28,640 nucleotides of DNA, taken from assembly GCA_964581605.1 (NCBI GenBank), contig CAZOPF010000078.1, forward strand, positions 1-28,640, in the 5' to 3' direction. Source of the stretch: CAADGU01 sp964581605 (lineage in GTDB: Bacteria; Chloroflexota; Anaerolineae; Promineifilales; Promineifilaceae). A program made the translations under genes and the position numbers. The notes beneath the pieces were generated by a model that did not search any database, was not told where the DNA came from, and saw only the letters and a list, made by a program, of their open reading frames with translations. Shown in pieces: positions 1-7,510 of the stretch; within the stretch, counting starts at the first letter, position 1, and each line of letters starts with the position of its first letter.

Positions 1-32
1 CGGTCGGTCTATGGCCCGTTGGATCTTGGTAC

Positions 33-63
33 TTGACAGGGTTGTTATATCCGTACATATAAA
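33..63 (+). promoter_or_regulatory. Candidate sigma-70 promoter upstream of the VCBS protein gene
   Basis: A perfect -35 hexamer TTGACA lies at 33-38. Downstream is the AT-rich stretch TACATATAAA (54-63), which offers CATATA at a 17-bp spacing or TATAAA at 19 bp. It would give a leader of about 170 bases before the ATG at 243. The leader holds one small stem (CCGGCAG 176-182 with CTGCCGG 198-204). The -10 element is not clean, so this is only a candidate. Confidence 0.4.
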
Positions 64-242
64 TCACAACGCCAAAAAAGTGGCAAATTTGTGGCATGGC
101 TGCATTATAGGCCAACCATTAAGGATGGAGCAATACGGCCGTGTCACCCGCAAACATTCTGCAGACTACCAACTTCCGGCAGAATGGAAGATAATTGCTG
201 CCGGTTATGGGAATTGCTTATGGGAATAATGAGGAAGAGAAG

Positions 243-1916
243 ATGAAGAAGAATTGGTTTATTGTGATGGGGGTGGTGACAATAACGGCCGTAGCCGTCA
301 CCCACATCACCCACACCCGCGCCCAAACAGAACCGACGCCATACCAGGACGTGACGGCCGTTGCCGGTATCAACAGCCCCCGCGCCCGCACCGATGGCGA
401 AAAGATCACCGGGCAGGCGTGGGGCGATTATGACCAGGATGGCTGGCTCGACCTGTACGTCACCGACACCGACGGCCCCAACACGCTGTACCGCAACAAT
501 GGCGATGGCACCTTTTCTGTGTCACCGTTTAACGAACAGGTGGCCTTGCCAGACGCCGAAAGCGGCGGCGCGATTTTTGCCGACTATGACAACGACGGCT
601 GGCCCGATTTGCTGGTGTTGAATTGGGGGCCAAACGTCCTTTTTCACAACGAGCAGGGACAGGGTTTTGTGGATGTCACGGCCGTTGCCGGAGTGGCCGG
701 CAACGAAAACAGCAAAACGGCCGCCTGGGGCGACTTCAACGGCGACGGCTATCTGGATTTGTATGTGGCAAACTGGGCCTGTGATCCCCGCTGCGGCCGT
801 TCCATTGAAGGCGAAAAGGATGCCCTATACCGTAACAATCGGGATGGCACATTCACCGATGTCACCGACTTGCTGCCCGGCGGCAAGACGCGCGGCGCCG
901 GTTTTGTCGCCAGCTTCGTGGACTTTGATAATGACGGCGACCTGGATATTTATCTGGTGAATGACGAATTTATCAACCCGGTGGGCAACGCCCTCTGGCG
1001 CAACGATGGCCCATACTGCCTGGGTTGGTGTTTCACCGAAATTTCCGCCGAAGCGGGCGCCGATACAACGGTCATGGGCATGGGGCTGGCGACCGGCGAC
1101 TATGACAACGATGGCGACCTGGACTTCTACTTCTCCAACGCCGGGCCAATGACGCTGCTGCAAAACCAGGGGAACGGCGCATTTGGCGACACGGCCGAGG
1201 CCGCCGGGGTGCAATATCCACAAGGGGTTGGTTGGGGGGCGGTCTTTCTGGATTACGACAATGACGGCTGGCAAGACCTGTACCTGGGCATCATGGAAGG
1301 AGTCGCGGGCGGCAGCCCGGTCAATCCGCTGTTTCACAACAATGGTGATGGTACCTTCATCAATCTGGGCGAGGCGTCCGGGGCGGGCAATCCAGGGCGC
1401 ACGATTGGCGTGGCGGCAGCCGATTATGATCAGGATGGCTGGGTGGATTTGATCATCGGCAATTATGACGAAGGGTATCATCTTTACCGCAATACGCTGG
1501 GCAGCCAATCGGCCCATAACTGGCTGACGTTGAAATTGGTGGGCAGCGGCTATGTGAATCGGGATGCGGTGGGAGCGCGGGTGACGGTGACGGACAGCAA
1601 CGGCCGTACCCAACTGCAAGAAGTGAAAAATGGCTCCAGTCTGGGGGCGGGGGAGTGGCTGGATGTACATTTTGGCCTGGGCACGGCCGAACTGGACGAG
1701 GTGCAAATCACCTGGCCGGATGGACAAGAGCAGGTGCTGGACGACCTGGCGATTAACCAGCGCCACACCATCACCTACCAGATGCAGCCGTTGGTCACAA
1801 TGGCTGCGCCAGAAGATGAGGGGTTGTCAACGGCCGTACTCATTGGACTATTGTTGCTGCTGGCGGCGGTGGTCGTGGGTGGTCTGGTCTGGCGGCAGAG
1901 GGGAAAGAGGGCGTGA
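243..1916 (+). CDS. Membrane-anchored FG-GAP/VCBS repeat protein with ASPIC/UnbV domain
   Basis: A 557-residue exported protein. I chose the ATG at 243 because GAGGAAGAGA sits just before it and a clear signal peptide follows (residues 1-27, cut likely after THTRA). Residues about 45-420 hold at least seven D-x-D/N-x-D-G calcium-loop motifs, such as DYDQDGWLDLYV and DFNGDGYLDLYV, typical of FG-GAP/VCBS beta-propeller repeats. Residues about 426-512 match the ASPIC/UnbV domain that follows such repeats in CRTAC1-like proteins (NWLTLKLVG, GARVTVT, ITWPDGQEQ). A hydrophobic helix at about 531-551 and a basic tail (RQRGKRA) anchor the C terminus, so the propeller faces outward. Likely role is calcium-dependent adhesion or ligand binding; the ligand is unknown. 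Its stop overlaps the next start (GTGA), which suggests translational coupling. Confidence 0.9.
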   Translation: MKKNWFIVMGVVTITAVAVTHITHTRAQTEPTPYQDVTAVAGINSPRARTDGEKITGQAWGDYDQDGWLDLYVTDTDGPNTLYRNNGDGTFSVSPFNEQVALPDAESGGAIFADYDNDGWPDLLVLNWGPNVLFHNEQGQGFVDVTAVAGVAGNENSKTAAWGDFNGDGYLDLYVANWACDPRCGRSIEGEKDALYRNNRDGTFTDVTDLLPGGKTRGAGFVASFVDFDNDGDLDIYLVNDEFINPVGNALWRNDGPYCLGWCFTEISAEAGADTTVMGMGLATGDYDNDGDLDFYFSNAGPMTLLQNQGNGAFGDTAEAAGVQYPQGVGWGAVFLDYDNDGWQDLYLGIMEGVAGGSPVNPLFHNNGDGTFINLGEASGAGNPGRTIGVAAADYDQDGWVDLIIGNYDEGYHLYRNTLGSQSAHNWLTLKLVGSGYVNRDAVGARVTVTDSNGRTQLQEVKNGSSLGAGEWLDVHFGLGTAELDEVQITWPDGQEQVLDDLAINQRHTITYQMQPLVTMAAPEDEGLSTAVLIGLLLLLAAVVVGGLVWRQRGKRA

Positions 1917-3748
1917 ACGGCCGTCAAACCATCCCATGTTGCCATCGCCGCCGATTGAAATCGGCGGCTGCTATACCAAACCTGCTAAAGCAGGTTGTTG
2001 GCGGTCTTGTTAATCTCGCTAACGCGCTTCAGCGCGTTTCCCATACCAGCCTGGGGATTCCATCCTCAGGAAAACCGGCCGTCCTCATTACCATCGTGTT
2101 CCTGTTAGCCGCCTGCACCCAGACTCCACCGGTCGCTCTCACTACCCCTGAACACCCAAACACCCCCATACTTGAACACCTGAACACGCAAACACCCGAT
2201 CACCCGATCACCCCCACACCTGAACACCTGAACACTCAAACACTCGATCACCCAAACACGCCTACACCTGAACCCCTCAACACCCCTATTCCCAGCCTGC
2301 AAAACCCGGCCGACGAAAAAATGTCCCAGGCGGCGCGGCTGGCGCAGGCCAGTTACCGCCTGCTGGATCAGAGCAACACCGGTGTGTGGCGGTACGAAGA
2401 TGGCGTTTTTGTCCATCCCATTGCCCTGGAAGTAGCCGGAGATACAGCCTATATGTTGGATGGCGGGCGGGTGCTGGTTTTTGACCTGGCACAACCACAA
2501 CCTCCAGAATTGCTGCTGGCTCCTGGGGATTGGGTGGAGGATGTGCTGGTCATTGAACCGCTCGATCTGGCGCTGACGGCCGACTCCCTGCTGGTTTTGG
2601 ATCGCGCTGGCGATGTTTACCGTTATGTGCTGGCAAAACAAAGATGGTCACTGGTACGGCATGACCGGCCGATTGGCGATATGTCCAGCCATTATTATGT
2701 AGCACTGGATGATTATGTGTTGGTGGAGCCAAGTTACAACTTTGCCATGCAGTTTGGCCCAAACCGGGCCGACCGTTTCTGGCAACTACCGGATGATAAG
2801 CTGCCGGTGGATGTGAGTACGGCCGTGACCCAAACGGCCGTCCTCCTGCAAGACGCCGCCACGCTGACGGCCACCGTGTGGTTGTATGCCGACGCCACGC
2901 ACATCGAGACGTTCCAGCCCACGGTGGAGATGCGCCAGCCGCGCCAGGTGGTGTTGACGGACACGGCCGTTTACGTGCTGGACGAAGCCGGGCGACGATT
3001 GCTCACGCTGGCCCCGGACACAGGTGCATTGCTGGCCGTTACTCAACTGCCGCCGGTGAGTACATTGGCGGTGGATGGCGAACGGCTCATTCTAGCCGGG
3101 CAGAACCAGCTTTATTTTGTGGATGCCCCGGAGCGGTGGGCGGGCATCTCCGGTGGGCCGAGATTTGTGGGTGTGGCGCCACATGATACGGCCGTCTGGT
3201 CAAACCGCGGCCCCTTTCTCATCCCCGTGCAGGGCAGCCAGGCCGGACTGCGCGATTTACAGCTACCGGGTGCGCCGCGCCATTACCGGCTGGGGGTGCA
3301 TGAGGGGGTGGACTTTTACTGGGCGGCGGGCACGCCAGTGCTGGCGGCCATGGATGGCGTGGTCATCCGCGCCACGCATGAATATGAATTGCCGGACGAA
3401 CGAGTATTTGCTGAACAGCGAGAAGAATTAAAAGAACGCGGTTATTCCACTGCCGACGATATGGATTTTTACCGGGGGATGCAGGTGTGGATTGAACACC
3501 CTGATGGCACAGTGGCGCGGTATGCCCATTTGAGCGGAATTGAGGAACAGATGGTAGCAGGCACGGCCGTGACGGCCGGGCAGCCCATTGGTCTGGTAGG
3601 CAATACTGGCTCCCCCCTCTCCGTCAGCAGCGCCACCGAAGACGCCCACCTCCACTTTGAACTGTGGCTAAACGGCCATTACCTGGGGCAGTTCCTACGC
3701 CCGGTGGAGGTGCGGGAGTTGGTGGCGGCCCTTTTTAGTGAGCAGTGA
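1913..3748 (+). CDS. Lipoprotein with Thr/Pro linker and C-terminal M23 (LytM) peptidase
   Basis: 611 residues if read from the GTG at 1913, which overlaps the previous stop by 4 bases. A lipobox LLAAC places the lipidated Cys at residue 68, so the predicted N terminus is unusually long. That extra segment is encoded by three tandem hairpins (1947-2038), so the true start could be later, but there is no good in-frame ATG/GTG/TTG upstream of the signal. Residues about 75-125 are a Thr/Pro/His/Asn-rich linker made of near-repeats. Residues about 130-440 look like a beta-propeller-type sensor or scaffold. The end is a peptidase M23 domain with intact zinc ligands: H463 and D467 in HEGVD, and H579/H581 in HLHFELW, with an insertion of about 40 residues between core strands. 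M23 enzymes cut peptidoglycan cross-bridges, so an extracytoplasmic cell-wall hydrolase is likely. Confidence 0.85.
   Translation: MNGRQTIPCCHRRRLKSAAAIPNLLKQVVGGLVNLANALQRVSHTSLGIPSSGKPAVLITIVFLLAACTQTPPVALTTPEHPNTPILEHLNTQTPDHPITPTPEHLNTQTLDHPNTPTPEPLNTPIPSLQNPADEKMSQAARLAQASYRLLDQSNTGVWRYEDGVFVHPIALEVAGDTAYMLDGGRVLVFDLAQPQPPELLLAPGDWVEDVLVIEPLDLALTADSLLVLDRAGDVYRYVLAKQRWSLVRHDRPIGDMSSHYYVALDDYVLVEPSYNFAMQFGPNRADRFWQLPDDKLPVDVSTAVTQTAVLLQDAATLTATVWLYADATHIETFQPTVEMRQPRQVVLTDTAVYVLDEAGRRLLTLAPDTGALLAVTQLPPVSTLAVDGERLILAGQNQLYFVDAPERWAGISGGPRFVGVAPHDTAVWSNRGPFLIPVQGSQAGLRDLQLPGAPRHYRLGVHEGVDFYWAAGTPVLAAMDGVVIRATHEYELPDERVFAEQREELKERGYSTADDMDFYRGMQVWIEHPDGTVARYAHLSGIEEQMVAGTAVTAGQPIGLVGNTGSPLSVSSATEDAHLHFELWLNGHYLGQFLRPVEVRELVAALFSEQ
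1947..2038. repeat. Three tandem tetraloop hairpins inside the lipoprotein N-terminal region
   Basis: Three separate perfect stems stand in a row. GCCGCCGAT/ATCGGCGGC has loop TGAA (1947-1968). AACCTGC/GCAGGTT has loop TAAA (1979-1996). AACGCGC/GCGCGTT has loop TTCA (2021-2038). They resemble REP-like intergenic palindromes but lie inside an open frame that stays open into the lipoprotein signal sequence. This is either an in-frame insertion or an intergenic element read through because the true start is unrecognised. Confidence 0.8.
2143..2290 (+). repeat. Degenerate tandem repeat encoding the Thr/Pro linker
   Basis: The DNA repeats units such as TGAACACC and GATCACCC at about 8-bp spacing, with two longer near-copies of roughly 50 bp (starting near 2171 and 2220). 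It encodes a TPEHLNTQTPDHP-like linker between the lipid anchor and the folded domains. An 8-bp period gives 24 bp, or eight codons, keeping the frame. Its composition (almost no G on this strand) differs sharply from the flanking coding sequence. Confidence 0.75.
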
Positions 3749-3819
3749 GCGGTGAGCAGTGAGCAGTGGGATTAGCCATAAACTGCTTGCCGCCTACTGC
3801 TCCCTGCGTACTGTTTTTT
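3738..3819. repeat. Heptamer-array hairpin between convergent genes; probable terminator
   Basis: The left arm has 7-bp units GTGAGCA, GTGAGCG, GTGAGCA, GTGAGCA (3738-3765). The right arm has related units on the other strand: ACTGCTT, GCCGCCT, ACTGCTC, CCTGCGT, ACTGTTT (3782-3816). The arms fold back imperfectly on each other and end in six T (3814-3819). The stop codon of the M23 lipoprotein lies inside the left arm and the end of the AhpD-like gene meets the right arm, so it probably terminates the plus-strand transcript. Confidence 0.65.
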
Positions 3820-4399
3820 AACGCGCCAGCGCATGATACTCCCGATTCGGCAGCATCCCCGTAGCCGAGGCCAGGCGGTTGGTGAAGTTGTACATGGCGG
3901 CGATTTCGGCAATGTCAAAGATAGCCTCATCGGAAAAGCCGACATGGCGCAGGTGTTTAATATCCGTTTCGCTGCACTCCACCGGATTGTTGGTGATCTT
4001 CACGGCATAGTCCAGCATCGCCAGATTCTTTTCGTCTAACCCGGCGCGGCGGTAATCAAAGGTGATGCGGTCGCCGAGGATGGGGTCTTCCAGGGCGGTG
4101 CGCAGGTCAGCCCCGTGGCTGACCAGGCAGTAGAGGCAGTGGTTTTGCGCGGAGACGACGACGCTGATCATCTCCCGCTGGGCCGGGGAAAGGTCAGACG
4201 GCCCCTGCATCAATTCGCGGAAGTGGCTGAACCAGGGACGGAAATGGGTGGGGCGCATGGTGTAGGCCACAAACACGTTGGGCACAAAGCCAATCCTTTC
4301 CCGCGCTTTGGCAAACAGCTTTTGCAAATCCTCATCCAGGTCTGCTTCATCCGGAATGGCAAACCAGCAAATACGTTCTTGTTCGATAATCTCGCTCAT
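3818..4399 (-). CDS. AhpD-like / carboxymuconolactone-decarboxylase family peroxidase-related protein
   Basis: 193 residues on the minus strand. The central motif E76-(11)-C88-L-Y-C91-x3-H95 is the redox centre of the AhpD/CMD superfamily (CxxC plus a proton-relay His and Glu). The length and the HCLYCLVSHG context fit the 'uncharacterised peroxidase-related' subgroup, which is longer than the single CMD domain. A cytoplasmic thiol-dependent peroxidase or reductase role is likely; the substrate and electron donor cannot be read from the sequence. The start is supported by GGAGG about 8 bases upstream on the minus strand. It is convergent with the M23 gene and divergent from the uptake operon, whose control region it shares. 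Confidence 0.85.
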   Translation of the reverse strand: MSEIIEQERICWFAIPDEADLDEDLQKLFAKARERIGFVPNVFVAYTMRPTHFRPWFSHFRELMQGPSDLSPAQREMISVVVSAQNHCLYCLVSHGADLRTALEDPILGDRITFDYRRAGLDEKNLAMLDYAVKITNNPVECSETDIKHLRHVGFSDEAIFDIAEIAAMYNFTNRLASATGMLPNREYHALAR

Positions 4400-4625
4400 C
4401 TATCAACCTCCAAATCAGTGGGTGTATTAGCTGGCTTTATAACGCAAAGTGGTCAAGAATCCAAAGGTACAAATCCGCTGTTGTTGAGCTTTTTGCCATC
4501 TGACAAATTCCCCCCGGTTAAATTTTTCCTTTAACTTGTGTTCACGCCATTCTGAACGATTGGCAATTCTGCAGTTAACCGTGCCAGTAGATTTGCTCAT
4601 ACAGCTTTGTTATCAATAGGCACAA

Positions 4626-4655
4626 TTGATTTGAAAAAGGGGCATGGTTTATAAA
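4626..4655 (+). promoter_or_regulatory. Candidate promoter of the uptake operon
   Basis: TTGATT (4626-4631) and TATAAA (4650-4655) are separated by 18 bp. Transcription would start near 4662 and run through the double palindrome at 4682-4725, giving a leader of about 120 bases. Both hexamers deviate from consensus by one or two bases. Confidence 0.45.
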
Positions 4656-4681
4656 GCAGAAGTTGTCCTTTACAAATTGTG

Positions 4682-4725
4682 GAACGATTTTGCAAATCGT
4701 TCTCTGGACGATTTGCAAAATCATC
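4682..4725. promoter_or_regulatory. Double near-palindrome, candidate operator or mobile-repeat remnant
   Basis: GATTTTGCAAATCGT (4686-4700) and ACGATTTGCAAAATC (4708-4722) form a perfect 15-bp inverted repeat with a 7-bp spacer. Each arm with its flanks is itself nearly palindromic around TTTGCAAA, giving two adjacent operator-like boxes. It lies just downstream of the candidate promoter of an iron-type uptake operon, where a repressor could act. It could instead be a dispersed palindromic repeat, since weaker symmetry extends outward (GGCATGGTT near 4641 and AACCATGCC near 4760). Confidence 0.55.
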
Positions 4726-4782
4726 CTACAAAGTGCCAGGCTGATTTCTTGGATTTCTGAACCATGCCGAAAAGGAAAAGTT

Positions 4783-5112
4783 ATGAGCGACACAAATTTG
4801 ACTTTCGAAGAAACGCAGATGGCTTACAAAGCTGCTGCTCACGTGGAGACCGCCAAAGCTTCCCGCTACCTGAAAGCGCTGTGCAACCATTTTGCCCGTA
4901 AAGTGACGGCCTGCTACGATGATGTCAACGGCCGTGTCCAATTCCCTTTTGGCGATTGTGAACTTCACGCTACGGCCGATGCCCTGCATATCACCGTTAC
5001 GGCCGTAGACGAAACCATGCTGGCCCGCACCAAAGATGTGGTCGCCGACCATCTGGTGCGCTTTGGCGAGAAAGAAGAGCTGGCCGTGAACTGGGTGGAC
5101 GCCACTCCCTGA
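4783..5112 (+). CDS. DUF2218 family protein, first gene of the uptake operon
   Basis: 109 residues. The start at 4783 is set by AAGGAAAAG just upstream; a longer open frame from 4663 runs through the palindrome and is unlikely. The body (A-x-V-x-T-x-x-A-S-R-Y-L-x-x-L-C-N-H, then a short beta-rich end) matches DUF2218, a small cytoplasmic family frequently encoded beside siderophore uptake or siderophore-reductase genes. Its biochemical function is not established; a role in intracellular iron-siderophore handling is inferred from neighbourhood only. The next gene begins 2 bases after the stop, so the two are almost certainly co-translated. Confidence 0.8.
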   Translation: MSDTNLTFEETQMAYKAAAHVETAKASRYLKALCNHFARKVTACYDDVNGRVQFPFGDCELHATADALHITVTAVDETMLARTKDVVADHLVRFGEKEELAVNWVDATP

Positions 5113-5114
5113 TT

Positions 5115-6158
5115 ATGACCACACGCGCTACCACCGCTGCCCGGTCTGGACACGGCCGTCTCATTGGCCCTGCCGCACTCCTGCCCATAGGATTGCTGGC
5201 AGCGGTCATCTTGCTGCTCATTGTCCTGGCGATCAGCATCACCCAGGGCGCGGCCGAACTGCGCGTTAGCACCGTCTCCGAAGCGTTGTTTGCCTATGAC
5301 GCCACCTTGTTTGACCACCTCATCATCCGCACCGTGCGCCTGCCGCGTGTCATCGCCGGGCTGATTATTGGCGCGGGGCTGGCCGTTGCCGGGGCGCTCA
5401 TGCAAGGGCTGACGACCAACCCGCTGGCGTCGCCAGACATTTTGGGCGTTAGCGCCGGGGCCGCCTTTGCCGTGGTGTTGGGTACGTTTTTGTTGGGTGG
5501 CACACCGCTGCTGGTGACGGGTATGCTGGCGCTGACCGGTGCGGCCGTCGCCGCCGTCATTGTGTATGCGCTGGGTTCGGTGGGGCGCGGGGGGGCCACG
5601 CCAGCCAAATTGACGATGGCCGGGGTCATCTTTGCCATGTTCACCAGCGCCTTCACCACCGTCATCCTCATCCTCGACCGCAACACCTTTGAGCAAATTC
5701 GCTTCTGGACGGTTGGTTCGCTGGCGGGGCGGGATTGGGAATTGATATTTTGGTTGGGGCCATTGGTGCTGGCCGGGCTGGTCGGGGCACAGTTGTTGAG
5801 CCGCCAGATTACAACCATCAGCCTGGGGCAGGATATTGCCAAAGGGTTGGGGCAGAACACGGCCGTTATCAAAGTCATCGCCGCTGTAATGGTGATCTTA
5901 TTGGCCGGTGGTTCCGTGGCCATTGCCGGGCCGGTGGCCTTTGTGGGGCTGATGGCGCCCCACGTGGCCCGCACCATTTGCGGTGTGGATTACCGCTGGA
6001 TTGTGCCATATACGGCCGTGATCGGCGCCATCCTGGTCACAGTGGCCGATACAGTGGGGCGGGTACTGTTACGGCCGCAAGAAATCCCCGTCGGCGTCAT
6101 GCTCGCTTTTGTCGGCGCGCCTTTTTTCATCTATTTGGCGCGTTGGAAAATCAGATAA
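5115..6158 (+). CDS. FecCD-family ABC transporter permease (first of two)
   Basis: 347 residues with about ten hydrophobic segments. The family signature is clear near residues 75-115: RLPRVIAGLIIGAGLAVAG, then MQGLTTNPLASP and LGVSAGAA. The C-terminal half carries GPVAFVGLMAPHVAR, the loop that contacts the ATPase in BtuC/FecCD/FhuB-type permeases. It would form one half of the inner-membrane channel for a ferric siderophore, heme or cobalamin; substrate class is inferred from DUF2218 next door. No strong ribosome-binding site is seen; the ATG lies 2 bases after the DUF2218 stop, so coupling is likely. Confidence 0.93.
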   Translation: MTTRATTAARSGHGRLIGPAALLPIGLLAAVILLLIVLAISITQGAAELRVSTVSEALFAYDATLFDHLIIRTVRLPRVIAGLIIGAGLAVAGALMQGLTTNPLASPDILGVSAGAAFAVVLGTFLLGGTPLLVTGMLALTGAAVAAVIVYALGSVGRGGATPAKLTMAGVIFAMFTSAFTTVILILDRNTFEQIRFWTVGSLAGRDWELIFWLGPLVLAGLVGAQLLSRQITTISLGQDIAKGLGQNTAVIKVIAAVMVILLAGGSVAIAGPVAFVGLMAPHVARTICGVDYRWIVPYTAVIGAILVTVADTVGRVLLRPQEIPVGVMLAFVGAPFFIYLARWKIR

Positions 6159-6223
6159 GAGAGTGGAGAGTGGAGATTAGAGATTGGGGATTAGCCAATC
6201 TCCAATCTCTAATCTCCAATAAC
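6159..6223. repeat. Heptamer-array hairpin between the two permease genes
   Basis: The 7-bp units are GAGAGTG, GAGAGTG, GAGATTA, GAGATTG, GGGATTA (6159-6193), then GCC, then AATCTCC, AATCTCT, AATCTCC (6197-6217). The two halves are reverse complements, so the transcript folds into a stem of about 18-20 bp inside the operon. No T-run follows, so it is more likely an mRNA-processing or stability element, or a passive insertion, than a terminator. Confidence 0.8.
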
Positions 6224-6227
6224 AACT

Positions 6228-7289
6228 ATGCAAACGAACGAATTCCCCAAACCCAATTGGATAGCCCTGCGGCCCCGCTTCTTGCCCATTTCGGCGCGGA
6301 TAGACCGGCGCGTCCCGGCCGTATTCCTGCTGTTGTGCGCCGTTTTGCTGCTGGCGCTCGTCCTCAGCGTCAGCTACGGCGAATACAAAATCGCCCCGCT
6401 GGACGTTTTGCGGGCTGTCGTTGGCGTGGAAACCAGCGACGCCAACCATGCCCTGGTGGTGCGCAGCTTTCGCCTGCCGCGCATCCTGCTGTCCTTGCTG
6501 ATCGGCATGGCGTTGGCCGCCTCCGGGGCCATCATTCAAGGCATCACCCGCAATGATCTGGCCGATCCGGGTTTGTTGGGAATTAACAGCGGCGCAGGGG
6601 CGGTGGTAGTGGGGTATATCACCTTTGCGGCCGTGCCCAATGACGCTTACCTGCCCTGGCTGGCGTTGGCTGGCGCATTGGGCGCGTCGGCCATTATTTA
6701 CACTCTGGCCTGGAAAGGGGGCGTCTCCTCCCTGCGCCTGATTTTGATTGGCGTGGGGCTGGCCTCGTTGGGCGGCGCGCTCATCAGCTACTTCATCACC
6801 CGGCTGACGCTGGAAGACGCGCAACGGGCCTATAGCTGGCTGACGGGTAGCGTCTACGCCAGCACCTGGCCGGAAGTGCGCCTGATGGTGATCTGGCTGG
6901 CGGTGTTGCTGCCGTTGGCTTTTCTGTTCGCCCGGCAACTGAACCTGTTCAACCTGGGCGATGACATTGCGACCAGCCTGGGGACGCGGGTGGAACAGCA
7001 CCGGCTCATTCTCATTGCCCTGAGCGCCGGGCTGGCGGCGATTACGGTGACGGTGGCGGGCACGATTGCTTTTGTCGGTTTTGTGGCCCCACACATTGCC
7101 CGCCGGTTGGTAGGGCCAACGCATGAAGGGCTGCTGGTTTGCACCGTTTTTGTGGGCGGATTGCTGCTGGTGGTGGCCGACCTGGCCTCGCGTTGGGTGA
7201 TTGCCCCCAGTGAACTGCCGATTGGGGTGACAACGGCCGTGATCGGCACACCTTATTTTGCGTATTTGCTTTATAGGCGTGGGCGGTGA
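6228..7289 (+). CDS. FecCD-family ABC transporter permease (second of two)
   Basis: 353 residues and about ten membrane segments. It carries the same signatures as its neighbour: RLPRILLSLLIGMALAASG, IIQGITRNDLADPGLLGI, and GTIAFVGFVAPHIARRLVG near the C terminus. The two permeases are diverged paralogues, as in FecC/FecD or FepD/FepG, so the channel is probably a heterodimer. The start follows the heptamer hairpin directly and has no visible Shine-Dalgarno sequence (upstream reads AATCTCCAATAACAACT). An N-terminal cytoplasmic extension of about 25 residues precedes the first membrane helix. Confidence 0.92.
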   Translation: MQTNEFPKPNWIALRPRFLPISARIDRRVPAVFLLLCAVLLLALVLSVSYGEYKIAPLDVLRAVVGVETSDANHALVVRSFRLPRILLSLLIGMALAASGAIIQGITRNDLADPGLLGINSGAGAVVVGYITFAAVPNDAYLPWLALAGALGASAIIYTLAWKGGVSSLRLILIGVGLASLGGALISYFITRLTLEDAQRAYSWLTGSVYASTWPEVRLMVIWLAVLLPLAFLFARQLNLFNLGDDIATSLGTRVEQHRLILIALSAGLAAITVTVAGTIAFVGFVAPHIARRLVGPTHEGLLVCTVFVGGLLLVVADLASRWVIAPSELPIGVTTAVIGTPYFAYLLYRRGR

Positions 7290-7440
7290 TTGAGAGATGG
7301 GGAGATGCGTTTGTGTCACGGAGTTTCCGCCACCCCCGTTAGACTACAACAGCTGGAGAAACAAGCAGATAAATTTCCAGAGAAGAATCCGTTCATTTCT
7401 GTATCCGCTGTAGTCATGGCGAAAAAGTAAAGACATTATC

Positions 7441-7495
7441 GAGATTGGAGATTGGGAGATGGAGAGATGGGCAATCATTTCATCTCCCCATCTCC
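7441..7495. repeat. Heptamer-array hairpin before the ATPase gene
   Basis: The units are GAGATTG, GAGATTG, GGAGATG, GAGAGAT (7441-7468), then a loop and CATCTCC, CCATCTCC (7481-7495). The arms pair (GGAGATGGAGAGATG with CATCTCCCCATCTCC). It fills the last part of a 221-base gap between permease and ATPase. The earlier part (7290-7440) holds a shorter run of the same kind (GAGAGATGGGGAGATG near 7294) and otherwise nothing I can name. Confidence 0.75.
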
Positions 7496-7510
7496 TAAGC
7501 TCAATTCCCA

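Larger units (their letters stand above)
4400..4782. other. Divergent intergenic region before the uptake operon
   Basis: 383 bases between the minus-strand AhpD-like gene and the plus-strand DUF2218 gene. The first 200 bases are AT-rich with no open frame I would support. The second half holds a candidate promoter (4626-4655) and a double palindrome (4682-4725). I see no cobalamin riboswitch, no Fur-like 19-bp box and no tRNA. Confidence 0.7.

Noticed and set aside
825..1766. 313-residue minus-strand frame in the VCBS protein gene
   Set aside because: It is a shadow of the calcium-loop repeats; composition is not protein-like and there is no start signal.
2143..2290. CRISPR-like repeat array
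   Set aside because: The units are about 8 bp, degenerate, lack spacers and lie in frame inside a lipoprotein; they encode a Thr/Pro linker.
4400..4782. Cobalamin riboswitch controlling the FecCD operon
   Set aside because: No B12-box-like sequence or multi-stem core is visible; DUF2218 points toward iron-siderophore uptake.
4663..4782. 40-residue N-terminal extension of the DUF2218 protein
   Set aside because: It is encoded by the double palindrome, has no start signal, and the ATG at 4783 has a good ribosome-binding site and matches the family start.
6177..7319. 380-residue minus-strand frame across the second permease
   Set aside because: It is antisense to a clear FecCD gene, with Gln/Arg/His-rich composition typical of shadow frames.
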